From assembly GCA_004297225.1 (NCBI GenBank), contig SCUI01000010.1, positions 496,001 to 560,000 of the forward strand: 64,000 bases of DNA. Direction: 5' to 3'. The first letter of the stretch is position 1. Each line of letters begins with the position of its first letter. Below are positions 23,897 to 37,521 of the stretch, piece by piece. Below the pieces are notes generated by a model. It worked only from the letters and a program-made list of their open reading frames with translations, had not been told where the DNA came from and searched no databases. This DNA comes from Lysobacteraceae bacterium. GTDB lineage: Bacteria > Pseudomonadota > Gammaproteobacteria > Xanthomonadales > Xanthomonadaceae. The translations under genes and the position numbers were made by a program.

Positions 23897-25657
23897 ATGG
23901 CCAACACCATCGAGGTGAAGGTCCCCGACATCGGCGGCTTCGACGACGTGCCGGTGATCGAGGTGCTGGTCGCCGTCGGCGACGAGGTGGCGAAGGACCA
24001 GGGCCTGGTCACGCTGGAGTCGGACAAGGCGACGATGGAAGTGCCGTCGTCGGCCGCCGGCGTGGTGAAGGAATTGCGGGTCAAGGTCGGCGACACCGTC
24101 TCCGAAGGCGCGGTGATCGCCGTGCTCGACTCCGGGACCGGGGCTGGAACCCGCGATGTGGGAGCGGCGCAAGCCGCGACATCTCCACCCGCCGAAACAG
24201 TCGCGGCTCGCGCCGCTCCCACAAGGGGGGCTCAGGACGAGCCAGCCGACATCGAATGCGCTCTGGTGGTGCTCGGTGCCGGCCCCGGCGGCTACAGCGC
24301 CGCCTTCCGCGCCGCCGACCTCGGCCTGGACACGGTGCTGGTCGAGCGTTACGACACGCTCGGCGGCGTCTGCCTCAACGTCGGCTGCATCCCGTCGAAG
24401 GCGCTGCTGCACGCCGCCGACGTGATCGAGCAGGCCGCGCACGCCGGCGATTTCGGCGTCGAGTTCGGCAAGCCGAAGATCACGCTCGACAAGTTGCGCG
24501 GCTACAAGGACAACGTCGTCGGCCAGCTCACCAAGGGCCTGGCCGGCATGGCGAAGCAGCGCAAGGTGCGGGTGGTGCGGGGCAACGGCGTGTTCGCCTC
24601 GCCCAACGAACTGGAAATCACCGGCGACGACGGCAGCACGCAGTTGCTGCGCTTCGGGCAATGCATCATCGCCGCCGGCTCGCAGGCGGTGAAGCTGCCG
24701 ATGTTCCCGTGGGACGACCCGCGGGTCATGGATTCCACCGACGCGTTGCAGCTGGGCGAAGTGCCGAAGCAGTTGCTGGTGGTCGGCGGCGGCATCATCG
24801 GCCTGGAGATGGCCACGGTGTACCGCGCGCTGGGCAGCCAGGTGACCGTGGTCGAGTTCATGGACCAGCTGATGCCCGGCGCCGATGCCGACCTGGTCAA
24901 ACCGCTGGCCGCGCGGCTGAAGAAGCAGGGTGTCGCCGTGCACCTGAAGACCAAGGTGGTCGAGGCCAAGGCACGGAAGGACGGCATCGCCTGCGGGTTC
25001 GAGGGCGAGAGCATCCCCGGGGCCAAGGTGTTCGATCGCGTGCTGGTCGCCGTCGGCCGCGCGCCCAACGGCGGCAAGCTCGATGCCGGCAAGGCCGGGG
25101 TGAAGGTGAGCGAGCGCGGCTTCATCGAGGTCGACGCGCAGATGCGCAGCAACGTGCCGCACATTTTCGCCATCGGCGACCTGGTCGGGCAGCCGATGCT
25201 GGCGCACAAGGCGACGCATGAAGGCCACGTGGCCGCGGAAGTCGCCGCCGGGCAGAAGCGCGAATGGGTGGCGCGGGTGATCCCGTCTGTCGCCTATACC
25301 GATCCGGAGATCGCCTGGGTCGGCGTCACCGAGACCGAGGCGAAGGCCAAGGGCATCGCGGTGGAAGTGGCGAAGTTCCCGTGGGCCGCGTCCGGCCGGG
25401 CGATCGGCATCGGCCGCACCGAGGGCTTCACCAAGCTGCTGTTCGACCCGGGAACCCATCGGATCGTCGGCGGCGGGATCGTCGGCGTGCACGCCGGGGA
25501 ACTGATCGCCGAAATCGCCCTGGCCATCGAGATGGGCGCCGAGGCCGCCGACATCGGCCACACCATCCACCCGCACCCGACCCTGTCCGAATCCGTGGGC
25601 ATGGCCGCCGAAGTCTTCGAGGGCACCATCACGGATCTGTACATCCCGAGGAAATAG
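23897..25657 (+). CDS. lpdA: lipoyl-domain dihydrolipoamide dehydrogenase (E3)
   Basis: Re-oxidises dihydrolipoamide with FAD and NAD+. The 586 residues include an N-terminal lipoyl domain (about 1-80, Lys44 in ESDKATME) absent from E. coli Lpd. A linker (about 81-118) precedes the flavoprotein: FAD site LGAGPGGYSAAF, redox disulfide Cys159/Cys164 in GGVCLNVGCIPSK, NAD site VGGGIIGLE, and the dimer-interface His in HPHPTLSE. Residues about 87-110 of the linker are encoded by an in-frame palindromic repeat (24157-24224) of the family found between genes elsewhere in the window. It is paired with aceF, so it serves PDH and presumably the other 2-oxo acid complexes. Confidence 0.95.
   Translation: MANTIEVKVPDIGGFDDVPVIEVLVAVGDEVAKDQGLVTLESDKATMEVPSSAAGVVKELRVKVGDTVSEGAVIAVLDSGTGAGTRDVGAAQAATSPPAETVAARAAPTRGAQDEPADIECALVVLGAGPGGYSAAFRAADLGLDTVLVERYDTLGGVCLNVGCIPSKALLHAADVIEQAAHAGDFGVEFGKPKITLDKLRGYKDNVVGQLTKGLAGMAKQRKVRVVRGNGVFASPNELEITGDDGSTQLLRFGQCIIAAGSQAVKLPMFPWDDPRVMDSTDALQLGEVPKQLLVVGGGIIGLEMATVYRALGSQVTVVEFMDQLMPGADADLVKPLAARLKKQGVAVHLKTKVVEAKARKDGIACGFEGESIPGAKVFDRVLVAVGRAPNGGKLDAGKAGVKVSERGFIEVDAQMRSNVPHIFAIGDLVGQPMLAHKATHEGHVAAEVAAGQKREWVARVIPSVAYTDPEIAWVGVTETEAKAKGIAVEVAKFPWAASGRAIGIGRTEGFTKLLFDPGTHRIVGGGIVGVHAGELIAEIALAIEMGAEAADIGHTIHPHPTLSESVGMAAEVFEGTITDLYIPRK
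24157..24224 (+). repeat. palindromic repeat inside lpdA, read in frame
   Basis: A full copy of the dispersed palindrome: GTGGGAGCGGCGCAAGCCGC, a 20-base centre, then the inverted arm ending CCGCTCCCACAA. It translates as Val-Gly-Ala-Ala-Gln-Ala-Ala-Thr ... Val-Ala-Ala-Arg-Ala-Ala-Pro-Thr in the lpdA frame without a stop, in the linker between lipoyl and FAD domains. Confidence 0.92.
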
Positions 25658-27525
<1,868 letters not shown>

Positions 27526-27535
27526 GGAGTCCCCC

Positions 27536-28021
27536 ATGCTTCCCAACCTCACTCTGGTCGTCCAGTTCATCGCGTTCTTCGCGGTGGTCTGGCTGGTGAT
27601 GAAGTTCGGCTGGCCGCCGATCATGGCGGCCGTCGAAGAGCGCCAGCAGAAGATCGCCGAGGGACTGGCCGCGGCCGACCGTAGCCAGAAGGACCTGGCG
27701 CTGGCGCAGGACAAGGCCAACGAGGCGCTCAAGGATGCGCGCGTCAAGGCCAACGAGATCATCGACCAGGCGCACCAGCGCGCGAACCAGATCGTCGAGG
27801 CCGCCAAGAACGAGGCGATCGCCGAGGCGAACCGGCAGAAGTCGCTGGCCGAGGCCGAGATCGCCGCGGCCGCGAACCGTGCGCGCGAGGACCTGCGCCA
27901 CCAGGTGTCGACGCTGGCGGTGACCGGCGCCGAGAAGCTGCTGCGTCGCGAGATCGATCCGGCCGCACACAAGGCGCTGCTCGACGAACTGGCTTCGCAG
28001 CTGGCGGACAAGGCGGCCTGA
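27536..28021 (+). CDS. atpF: ATP synthase F0 subunit b
   Basis: 161 residues. One N-terminal membrane helix (about 5-25) is followed by a long charged, Ala-rich helix that dimerises as the peripheral stalk, ending in a delta-binding region. GAGGAG lies 9 bases before the ATG. Position between atpE and atpH confirms the call. Confidence 0.95.
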   Translation: MLPNLTLVVQFIAFFAVVWLVMKFGWPPIMAAVEERQQKIAEGLAAADRSQKDLALAQDKANEALKDARVKANEIIDQAHQRANQIVEAAKNEAIAEANRQKSLAEAEIAAAANRAREDLRHQVSTLAVTGAEKLLRREIDPAAHKALLDELASQLADKAA

Positions 28022-28024
28022 CCC

Positions 28025-28552
28025 GTGAGCCAGGCCCTGACCCTCGCCCGTCCCTACGCCCGCGCCGCCTTCGGCATCGCGCGGGACGAGGGTAGCTTCG
28101 CCGCCTGGTCGCAGGCGCTGGGCTTCGCCGCGCAGGTCGCGGCGGATCCGCGCGTCGCCGGCATCCTCGCCAACCCGAAGCTGTCCGACGACGAGGCGGT
28201 GACGCTGCTCGCGGCGCCGGGCGCCGGCGAAACGGTGGCGCGCTTCCTGCGGATGCTCTCGGAAAACCGGCGCATGGAGCTGTTGCCGGAAATCGCGGGA
28301 CTGTACGAGGAACTGCGGCACGAGGCCGAGCGCGTGGTCAAGGCCAAGGTGACCTCGGCCGCCGCGCTGCCCGACGCCGAGCTCGAGTCGATCCGCGCTG
28401 CGCTGCGCTCCCGCTTCGGCCGCGAGGTCGAGCTGGACACGGCGATCGACGAGAGCCTGATCGGCGGTGCGGTGATCGACGCCGGCGACGTGGTCATCGA
28501 TGGCTCGCTGAAGGGCAAGCTCGCGCGCCTGCAGGCCGCGCTCGCGCAATAA
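28025..28552 (+). CDS. atpH: ATP synthase F1 subunit delta
   Basis: 175 residues linking the b dimer to the F1 head. It shows the family's start [12 protein letters not shown] and the C-terminal [20 protein letters not shown]. The start is GTG 28025, three bases after the atpF stop. No membrane segment. Confidence 0.95.
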   Translation: MSQALTLARPYARAAFGIARDEGSFAAWSQALGFAAQVAADPRVAGILANPKLSDDEAVTLLAAPGAGETVARFLRMLSENRRMELLPEIAGLYEELRHEAERVVKAKVTSAAALPDAELESIRAALRSRFGREVELDTAIDESLIGGAVIDAGDVVIDGSLKGKLARLQAALAQ

Positions 28553-28613
28553 GACAAGCAAGCAACCCGAATTCATCCGCGCGCCGCGGGGCGCGCACCG
28601 AAGGAAACTGGCA

Positions 28614-30179
<1,566 letters not shown>

Positions 30180-30213
30180 GCAGCACACCCACGCAACAGC
30201 GGGAAACGAGAGC

Positions 30214-31077
30214 ATGGCAGGTGGTCGCGAAATCAAGACGAAGATCAAGAGCGTGCAGAACACCCGCAAGGTGACGCGCGCGCTCGAGATGGTCTCGGCT
30301 TCCAAGATCCGCAAGGCCCAGGACCGGATGAAGGCCTCGCGGCCGTACGCGCGGGCGATGCGGCAGGTGATCGGGCACCTTGCGCAGGCGAACTCCGAGT
30401 ACCAGCACCCCTACCTGGTCGAGCGCGCGGAGACCAAGCGCGTCGGCTACATCATCGTGTCCTCGGACCGCGGCCTGGCTGGCGGCCTGAACAACAACCT
30501 GTTCCGCAAGCTGCTCGGCGAAATCCGCGCGTGGCACGACCAGGGCGTCGGCGTGGACGTGGTCACCATCGGCCAGAAAGCCAGCGTGTTCTTCCGCCGG
30601 ATCAAGGTGGACATGCTGGCGTCGGTCACCCACATGGGCGACCAGCCGCGGCTCGAGCAGCTGGTGGGCGTGGTCAAGGTGATGCTCGACGCCTACAGCG
30701 CGGGCAAGCTCGACCGCGTGTTCCTCAGCTACAACGACTTCGTCAACACCATGACCCAGCGCGCGGCCTTCGACCAGCTGCTGCCGCTGCCCGCCGACGA
30801 CGCGCCGGTGTCCTCGCACGACTGGGACTACCTGTACGAGCCGGATGCGGAGACCGTGCTGGGCGACGTGCTGACCCGTTACATCGAGTCGCTCGTGTAC
30901 CAGTCGGTGCTGGAGAACGTGGCCTCGGAGCACGCGGCGCGCATGGTGGCGATGAAGGCCGCCAGCGACAACGCGACCAAGCTGATCGGCACGCTCAACC
31001 TCGTCTACAACAAGGCGCGGCAGGCGGCGATCACCCAGGAAATTTCCGAAATCGTCGGCGGCGCCGCCGCCGTCTGA
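30214..31077 (+). CDS. atpG: ATP synthase F1 subunit gamma
   Basis: 287 residues. Central rotor shaft with the conserved N-terminal helix [20 protein letters not shown], an [11 protein letters not shown] region, and the C-terminal helix ending [15 protein letters not shown] half copy of the dispersed palindromic repeat lies 12 bases after its stop, between atpG and atpD. Confidence 0.97.
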   Translation: MAGGREIKTKIKSVQNTRKVTRALEMVSASKIRKAQDRMKASRPYARAMRQVIGHLAQANSEYQHPYLVERAETKRVGYIIVSSDRGLAGGLNNNLFRKLLGEIRAWHDQGVGVDVVTIGQKASVFFRRIKVDMLASVTHMGDQPRLEQLVGVVKVMLDAYSAGKLDRVFLSYNDFVNTMTQRAAFDQLLPLPADDAPVSSHDWDYLYEPDAETVLGDVLTRYIESLVYQSVLENVASEHAARMVAMKAASDNATKLIGTLNLVYNKARQAAITQEISEIVGGAAAV

Positions 31078-31088
31078 CGAAACCCCAT

Positions 31089-32549
<1,461 letters not shown>

Positions 32550-32559
32550 GGCTGACGAC

Positions 32560-32985
32560 ATGGCAATCACCATCCGCTGCGACATCGTCAGTGCCGAGGC
32601 CGAGATCTTCCGTGGCGAGGCGACCATGGTCGTGGCCACCGGCGAGATGGGCGAGCTCGGCATCGCGCCGCGCCACGCTCCGCTGATCACGCGGCTCAAG
32701 CCGGGCAAGGTCGTGGTGACCACGCCGGGTGGCGAGCAGCTGGACTTCGCCATTTCCGGCGGCATCCTCGAGGTGCAGCCGCAGGTGGTGACGATCCTCG
32801 CCGACACGGCGGTCCGCGCCGAGGACATCGACGAGGCCGCGGTGCGCGCCGCGAAGGAAGAGGCCGAGCGGATCCTGGCCCACCGCGGCGAGGCGATGGA
32901 AGTCGCCGAGGCGCAGCAGCGCCTGGCCGAGGTCACGGCGCAACTGCAGGCGCTCGAGCGCCTGCGCAAGAACCTCAAGCACTAG
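32560..32985 (+). CDS. atpC: ATP synthase F1 subunit epsilon
   Basis: 141 residues. It has the N-terminal beta-sandwich ([36 protein letters not shown]) and a C-terminal two-helix regulatory hairpin. It closes the complete operon I-B-E-F-H-A-G-D-C. No T-rich terminator is visible after it, so read-through to the peptidase gene is possible. Confidence 0.96.
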   Translation: MAITIRCDIVSAEAEIFRGEATMVVATGEMGELGIAPRHAPLITRLKPGKVVVTTPGGEQLDFAISGGILEVQPQVVTILADTAVRAEDIDEAAVRAAKEEAERILAHRGEAMEVAEAQQRLAEVTAQLQALERLRKNLKH

Positions 32986-33065
32986 GCTGCTCGGGGCGCC
33001 GGGTGCCGGTGCCCTGGGGGGCGAATGTCCCCCGGCTACGGCCTGCGGCGGGGAGGGGAAAAGCG

Positions 33066-34175
33066 ATGCGGATCTTGATGGTGCTGGTTTGCGTGCTGGC
33101 AACGGCTGCCGCGCACGCCGGTGAGCGGCCGCGGGCGCGGGAGGCGGGGATCGTGATCGGCGCGATGCCGACCGGTGCACTCAACGCGATCGTCGATGTC
33201 CCGGGCGTGCGGGTGGGGCACTCGACGGTGGTCGAGGGCGACTCGGTGCGCACGGGCGTGACCGCCATCCTCCCGCACGGCGGCAACCTGTACGCCGAGC
33301 GCGTGCCGGCGGCGCTGTACGTGGCCAACGGCTACGGCAAGCTGCTTGGCGTGACCCAGCTGCGCGAACTGGGCGAACTGGAAACGCCGATCCTGCTCAC
33401 CTGCACGCTGTGCGTGTGGAAGGCCGCCGACGCCCTGGTCGAGTGGCAGCTGGGGCAGCCGGGGATGGAGGGCGTGCGCTCGCTCAACGCAGTGGTGGGC
33501 GAGACCAACGACGGCTACCTCAACGACATCCGTGCGCGGCCGATCACCGCGGCGCACGTGCGCGCCGCGCTGGACTCGGCGTCGGCCGGCAATGTCGAGG
33601 AAGGCGCGATCGGCGCGGGCACCGGCACGGTCGCCTTCGGCTGGAAGGGCGGCATCGGCACCAGTTCGCGCGTCACCGGCGACGGCCACGCGGTGGGCGT
33701 GCTGGTGCAGAGCAATTTCGGTGGCGCGTTGACGGTCGCGGGCGTGCCGGTATGGCGTTCGCTGCCGGATCCGGCGACGCTGGCGTCGGGTGTCGAACCG
33801 CCCGTGGCCGATGGCGACGGCAGCATCATGATCGTGGTCGCCACCGACGCACCGCTGGAATCGCGGCAGCTGGAGCGCCTGGCGAAGCGCGCGATCATCG
33901 GCCTCGCGCGCACGGGCGCCTCGATGTCCAACGGCTCTGGCGACTACGTGATCGCGTTCTCCACGGCCCCGTCGGTGCGCCGCCGACAGGGCGGATCCCT
34001 GCACCAGGTGGCGATGCTCGACAACGACGCGATGGACGCATTGTTCGTCGGCGTCGCCGAAGCCACCGAGGAAGCCATCCTCGACTCGCTGTTCAAGGCC
34101 GAAGGCATGCGCGGCGATCGCGGCGCCGTGCCGGCGTTGCCGGTGGACCAGGTGCTGGAACAACTCCGCGACTGA
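33066..34175 (+). CDS. exported P1 (S58) family aminopeptidase
   Basis: 369 residues with a signal peptide (about 1-19). The rest matches the DmpA/BapA-type Ntn-hydrolase family: DVPGVRVGHSTV, LTCTLCVW, GAGTGTVAFGWKGGIGTSS and the nucleophile Ser216 in VLVQSNFGG. These enzymes self-cleave before that Ser and hydrolyse D- or beta-amino acid peptides. The N-terminal signal implies periplasmic action. A very strong ribosome site (GGGAGGGG) precedes ATG 33066, which defines the start. The substrate is unknown. Confidence 0.9.
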   Translation: MRILMVLVCVLATAAAHAGERPRAREAGIVIGAMPTGALNAIVDVPGVRVGHSTVVEGDSVRTGVTAILPHGGNLYAERVPAALYVANGYGKLLGVTQLRELGELETPILLTCTLCVWKAADALVEWQLGQPGMEGVRSLNAVVGETNDGYLNDIRARPITAAHVRAALDSASAGNVEEGAIGAGTGTVAFGWKGGIGTSSRVTGDGHAVGVLVQSNFGGALTVAGVPVWRSLPDPATLASGVEPPVADGDGSIMIVVATDAPLESRQLERLAKRAIIGLARTGASMSNGSGDYVIAFSTAPSVRRRQGGSLHQVAMLDNDAMDALFVGVAEATEEAILDSLFKAEGMRGDRGAVPALPVDQVLEQLRD

Positions 34176-34197
34176 ACCCCGCAGGCGCACCGCCGCG

Positions 34198-34731
34198 TCA
34201 ACCGGGAATCGCCACCTCCAGCACCACCGAGGGATCCAGGCGCTCGCGGCCGCCCAGGGACGGAATCTCCAGCAGCACCGAGGCGCCCACCACCAGCGCG
34301 CCCTGCGCGCGCGCCAGCGCCAGCGCCGCCGCGAGCGTGCCGCCGGTGGCCAGCACGTCGTCCACCAGCAGCACGCGTGCGCCGGGCGCCACGGCGTCCG
34401 CGTGCACTTCCAGCCGGTCGTTGCCGTATTCCAGCGCGTATTCCTGCGCATGTACCTTCGCCGGCAGCTTGCCGGCCTTGCGCACGGGCACGAAGCCCAG
34501 CCCCAGCGCGCGCGCCAGGGCCGCGCCGAGGATGAAGCCGCGCGACTCGATCGCGAACACCGCGTCCAGCGCGATCCCGCGCCAGGGCATCGCCATCGCC
34601 TCGATCGCCGCGTTGAATCCGTCGGCGTCGGCCAGCAACGGCGTGATGTCCTTGAATGCGACTCCGGCTCGCGGAAAGTCGGGAACTTCGCGTATGAGGC
34701 TCGTCCAGTCCATCCCGGTCTCCATGTCCAT
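34198..34731 (-). CDS. apt: adenine phosphoribosyltransferase
   Basis: 177 residues. Purine salvage: adenine plus PRPP gives AMP. Features are [16 protein letters not shown] near the N-terminus, ESRGFILG in the base-binding loop, and the PRPP loop [13 protein letters not shown]. Three in-frame ATGs within seven codons (34731, 34725, 34713) all have plausible ribosome sites, so the exact start is open. Convergent with the P1 peptidase gene, 22 bases away. Confidence 0.92.
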   Translation of the reverse strand: MDMETGMDWTSLIREVPDFPRAGVAFKDITPLLADADGFNAAIEAMAMPWRGIALDAVFAIESRGFILGAALARALGLGFVPVRKAGKLPAKVHAQEYALEYGNDRLEVHADAVAPGARVLLVDDVLATGGTLAAALALARAQGALVVGASVLLEIPSLGGRERLDPSVVLEVAIPG

Positions 34732-34834
34732 TTCCTGATCGTAAGCCGAACGACGGGCGCCGTCTTGGCGCCGCGCTCACGGCGGCTCTACCCGCCATGT
34801 CCCAGCCTGCAGGCCGGCCCACGCGGAGGTGGAC

Positions 34835-35440
34835 ATGAACAGCCATGCATCCCCACAGACCGACGAAGTCGCCCAGTGCCTGGACGACGCGCTGGCGGGC
34901 ACCTTCCCGGCCAGCGATCCGCCGTCGATGACTTCGCCGATGGCGGCAACCCCATCGAGCGACGTGATCGCCGAGGCGCCCGCACCCTTGCGGGTCTATC
35001 GCGTGGTCGACGCCGACCAGGCGTCCTCTCCATTCGCGCCGGTGGACGAGGGCGGGCGCTGGAGTCCGCCGGGGCATCCGGCCGTCTACGTGTCGTTGTC
35101 GCCAGCCTGCGCGTTGCTGGAGTACCTCGCGCACCGCGGCGACGGCGACCACGACAAGAAGGGCCAGCACCTGCTCGCGGTGGCGACGGCGCCCGCTGGC
35201 GCCACCCTGGCCGAATGCAATGAACCGTCCACCTGGCGCGAGCTGCCCTATCGCGGCGAAGTGCAGCAGGTGGGCGCGGACTGGCTGGCGTCCGGCCGTT
35301 CGCTGGCGTTGCGCGTGCCCAGCGCCGTTTGCGACGGCGAGTCCAACCTGTTGCTCAATCCCGCGCATCCCGGCTTCGCCGCGTTGCAGCTCCAGGAATT
35401 GCGGCCGCTGCAGCTCGATGCACGCCTGTTGCGTTCCTGA
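34835..35440 (+). CDS. RES-domain protein with FPASDPPS N-terminal segment
   Basis: 201 residues. The N-terminal 45 contain a DDALAGTFPASDPPS segment, common in small proteins beside RES genes. The RES domain (about 50-195) retains its key residues: Arg75 in GGRWSPPG, Tyr in VYVSLS, Glu96 in LLEYL, Ser in RVPSAV and Asn in LLLNPAHP. RES proteins such as MbcT and ParT act on NAD+ or transfer ADP-ribose and usually pair with an Xre/MbcA-like antitoxin. No such partner is adjacent here. ATG 34835 is chosen for its GGAGGT site; an in-frame GTG lies six bases earlier. Whether it is toxic is unknown. Confidence 0.82.
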   Translation: MNSHASPQTDEVAQCLDDALAGTFPASDPPSMTSPMAATPSSDVIAEAPAPLRVYRVVDADQASSPFAPVDEGGRWSPPGHPAVYVSLSPACALLEYLAHRGDGDHDKKGQHLLAVATAPAGATLAECNEPSTWRELPYRGEVQQVGADWLASGRSLALRVPSAVCDGESNLLLNPAHPGFAALQLQELRPLQLDARLLRS

Positions 35441-35465
35441 TCGATCCCCCCAACCGAGTTCCTCC

Positions 35466-35894
35466 ATGAAGACTTGCAAGCCCACCCATCTGCTCCTCGG
35501 CCTCTCGCTCGCGCTGGCGTCGCCGCTGGCGTTCGCGCAGGACAGCCATGCCAACCCGCAGGCGCAGGAACGCGCGAATGAAAATGCCCAGCAGCAGGAG
35601 CCGCTGCCGCCCACGGAAGTGCCGGACCTGCCGATGGATTCCGCGCAGCCGGCAACCCCGGCCACGCCCGCCGATCCGCTGACCGGCACGCCGGCGACCC
35701 CCGCCACGCCGGCCACCCCGGCCGATCCGAAGGTGACCTGGGCCGAACTCGACGCCGATGGCGACGGCATGCTGAGCGCCACCGAAGCCGCCGGCATCGA
35801 ACGCCTGGGCGATGCCTTCGACGATGCCGACGCCGACGACGACGGCCTGCTCACCGCCGAGGAATATCGCGACTGGTACGAAGCACAGCCGTAA
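35466..35894 (+). CDS. exported EF-hand protein with Pro-Ala-Thr linker
   Basis: 142 residues. A signal peptide (cleavage near Ala-Phe-Ala/Gln at 24) is followed by a Gln/Asn-rich part, then a Pro-Ala-Thr repeat linker (about 62-88) of ATPATPAD units. Two EF-hand loops follow: DADGDGMLSATE and DADADDDGLLTAEE. Calcium binding is likely. It is a second exported EF-hand protein in the window, without the Met/Cys enrichment of the 779 gene. Function unknown. Confidence 0.82.
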   Translation: MKTCKPTHLLLGLSLALASPLAFAQDSHANPQAQERANENAQQQEPLPPTEVPDLPMDSAQPATPATPADPLTGTPATPATPATPADPKVTWAELDADGDGMLSATEAAGIERLGDAFDDADADDDGLLTAEEYRDWYEAQP

Positions 35895-35915
35895 TCCCTG
35901 GCCTAGACTGGGCGG

Positions 35916-36659
35916 ATGCAAGCAAGCAACGGCATCCGCCTGGTCGGCTTCGACGGCGACGACACCCTGTGGCGCAGCGAGGACTACTACCGCGCGGCGC
36001 AGGCCGGGTTCGAGGCCATCGTCGGCGAATACATCGCGCTCGACGACGTGCACGACCGCCTTTACGCGATCGAGAAGCGCAACCTCGCGTTGTTCGGCTA
36101 TGGCGCCAAGGGCATGACGCTGTCCATGCTCGAGGCCGCGATCACGCTGACCGGGGCGAGGATCGGCGCGCGGGACCTGCAGCGCATCCTCGAACTGGGC
36201 AAGACCATCCTCGAGCATCCGGTGGACCTGCTGCCGGGCATCCGCGAAGCCGTGGCCGAAATCGCCGAGGACTACGAAGTGGTCCTCATCACCAAGGGCG
36301 ACCTGTTCCACCAGGAAGCCAAGGTGCGCCAGTCCGGCCTCGCCGCGCTGTTCCCGCGCATCGAAATCGTCAGCGAGAAGGACACCGCCACCTATGCGAG
36401 GGTGCTGGCCGAATTCGGGCTGGCGCCGGCGCAATTCGCGATGGTCGGCAACTCGTTGCGCTCGGACATCGTGCCGGTGCTCGAGCTCGGTGGCTGGGGC
36501 GTGCACATGCCCTACCATGTGACCTGGGCCCACGAGGCGGATGCGACACTTGGCGACGGACACGCCGGGCGCATGCGCGCCGCTGCCGCGCCCGCCGACC
36601 TGCCTGCCGCGGTGCGCGCGTTGGGCCAGCCGTTCCAGGACCCGGAGACCATGCGATGA
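35916..36659 (+). CDS. HAD-family hydrolase
   Basis: 247 residues. HAD motif I is FDGDDTLW with nucleophile and acid Asp separated by one residue. Motif II is LITKGD, the motif III Lys lies near SEKD, and motif IV is VGNSLRSDI. A helical cap lies between motifs I and II. The phosphatase substrate is unknown. The stop overlaps the next start by 4 bp. Confidence 0.88.
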   Translation: MQASNGIRLVGFDGDDTLWRSEDYYRAAQAGFEAIVGEYIALDDVHDRLYAIEKRNLALFGYGAKGMTLSMLEAAITLTGARIGARDLQRILELGKTILEHPVDLLPGIREAVAEIAEDYEVVLITKGDLFHQEAKVRQSGLAALFPRIEIVSEKDTATYARVLAEFGLAPAQFAMVGNSLRSDIVPVLELGGWGVHMPYHVTWAHEADATLGDGHAGRMRAAAAPADLPAAVRALGQPFQDPETMR

Positions 36660-37102
36660 AAACGTTCCGCATCCCACTGCTGTCGCTGGCGCTGGCGCTG
36701 GCCGCCGCCGCGCTGGCCGCCGCGCCGGCGCAGGCGCGCGAAGTCGATTGCAGGCTCTCGTTCGAAATGTCCGGATGGTCGGTGTTCTACAAGACCGCCT
36801 CGGGCACCGGCGTGGTCACCTGCGACAACGGCCAGCGGCTTGCGGTGAAGGTCACCAGCAAGGGCGGCGGCCTGAGCTTCGGCAAGTCCAGGATCGAGAA
36901 CGGCACCGGCGAGTTCTCCGGCATCAACGACATCCGCGAAGTGCTGGGTACCTACGTCAGCGCCGAGGCGCACGCGGGCGCGGTGAAGTCGAGCAAGGCG
37001 CAGGTCGTGACCAAGGGCGAGGTGTCGCTCGCGCTCGCCGGCACCGGCCGCGGCTGGGACCTCGGCGTCGCCTTCGGCAAGTTCGTCCTGGAAGCCCGCT
37101 GA
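36656..37102 (+). CDS. exported conserved hypothetical protein
   Basis: 148 residues. A signal peptide (cleavage near Ala-Gln-Ala/Arg at 24) is followed by a beta-rich mature part with two Cys (in DCRLSF and VTCDNGQ). Glycine-rich stretches such as TSKGGGLSFGKS and a final LGVAFGKFVLEAR suggest a small periplasmic or membrane-associated lipid-binding-like fold. I do not recognise the family. It is coupled to the HAD gene by a 4-bp overlap. Confidence 0.7.
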   Translation: MKTFRIPLLSLALALAAAALAAAPAQAREVDCRLSFEMSGWSVFYKTASGTGVVTCDNGQRLAVKVTSKGGGLSFGKSRIENGTGEFSGINDIREVLGTYVSAEAHAGAVKSSKAQVVTKGEVSLALAGTGRGWDLGVAFGKFVLEAR

Positions 37103-37128
37103 CGGTCCGCGGGGCGCCCGACGGCGCT

Positions 37129-37356
37129 TCAGTCCGCCGCGGGATTGTCGCGGAGGGTGGCCGAAAGGGGCTGCAGGCTGCTGGCCACCCCTGCGCCCAG
37201 TTCCCGCGCCGCCCAGGCCAGCGAGCCGACGTAGAGTGCCAGCAGCATCGCGCCTGCCAGCGCCAGCCAGCACAGGCGGCGCGCGCGCGCCTCCAGCGGG
37301 TCGGGGGCGAGCGGGTCGCGGGGGTGGCGATGCAGGGGGGCGGGCTGGGTGTCCAT
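37129..37356 (-). CDS. small single-pass membrane protein, 75 aa
   Basis: A polar, Pro/Arg-rich N-terminus (1-26), one membrane helix (about 28-48) and a polar tail. No family is recognised. It is convergent with the preceding gene and divergent from the one at 37522. Codon usage fits the genome, but support is only the clean hydrophobic helix and its position. Confidence 0.5.
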   Translation of the reverse strand: MDTQPAPLHRHPRDPLAPDPLEARARRLCWLALAGAMLLALYVGSLAWAARELGAGVASSLQPLSATLRDNPAAD

Positions 37357-37521
37357 GCGCGCAATCTAGGCCAGCGGCCGTCACGATCCTGTCCAGACGC
37401 AGGTCCTTTTGCGCAGGCATTCAGCACCGGTACCGCTTTCGCGGCAAGCGCACGCCCGCTGGGGTAGGGTGCCCTCCTTGGCGCCCCCCGCGCGCCCGAT
37501 GCCGCCGAACCGGAGAATGCC

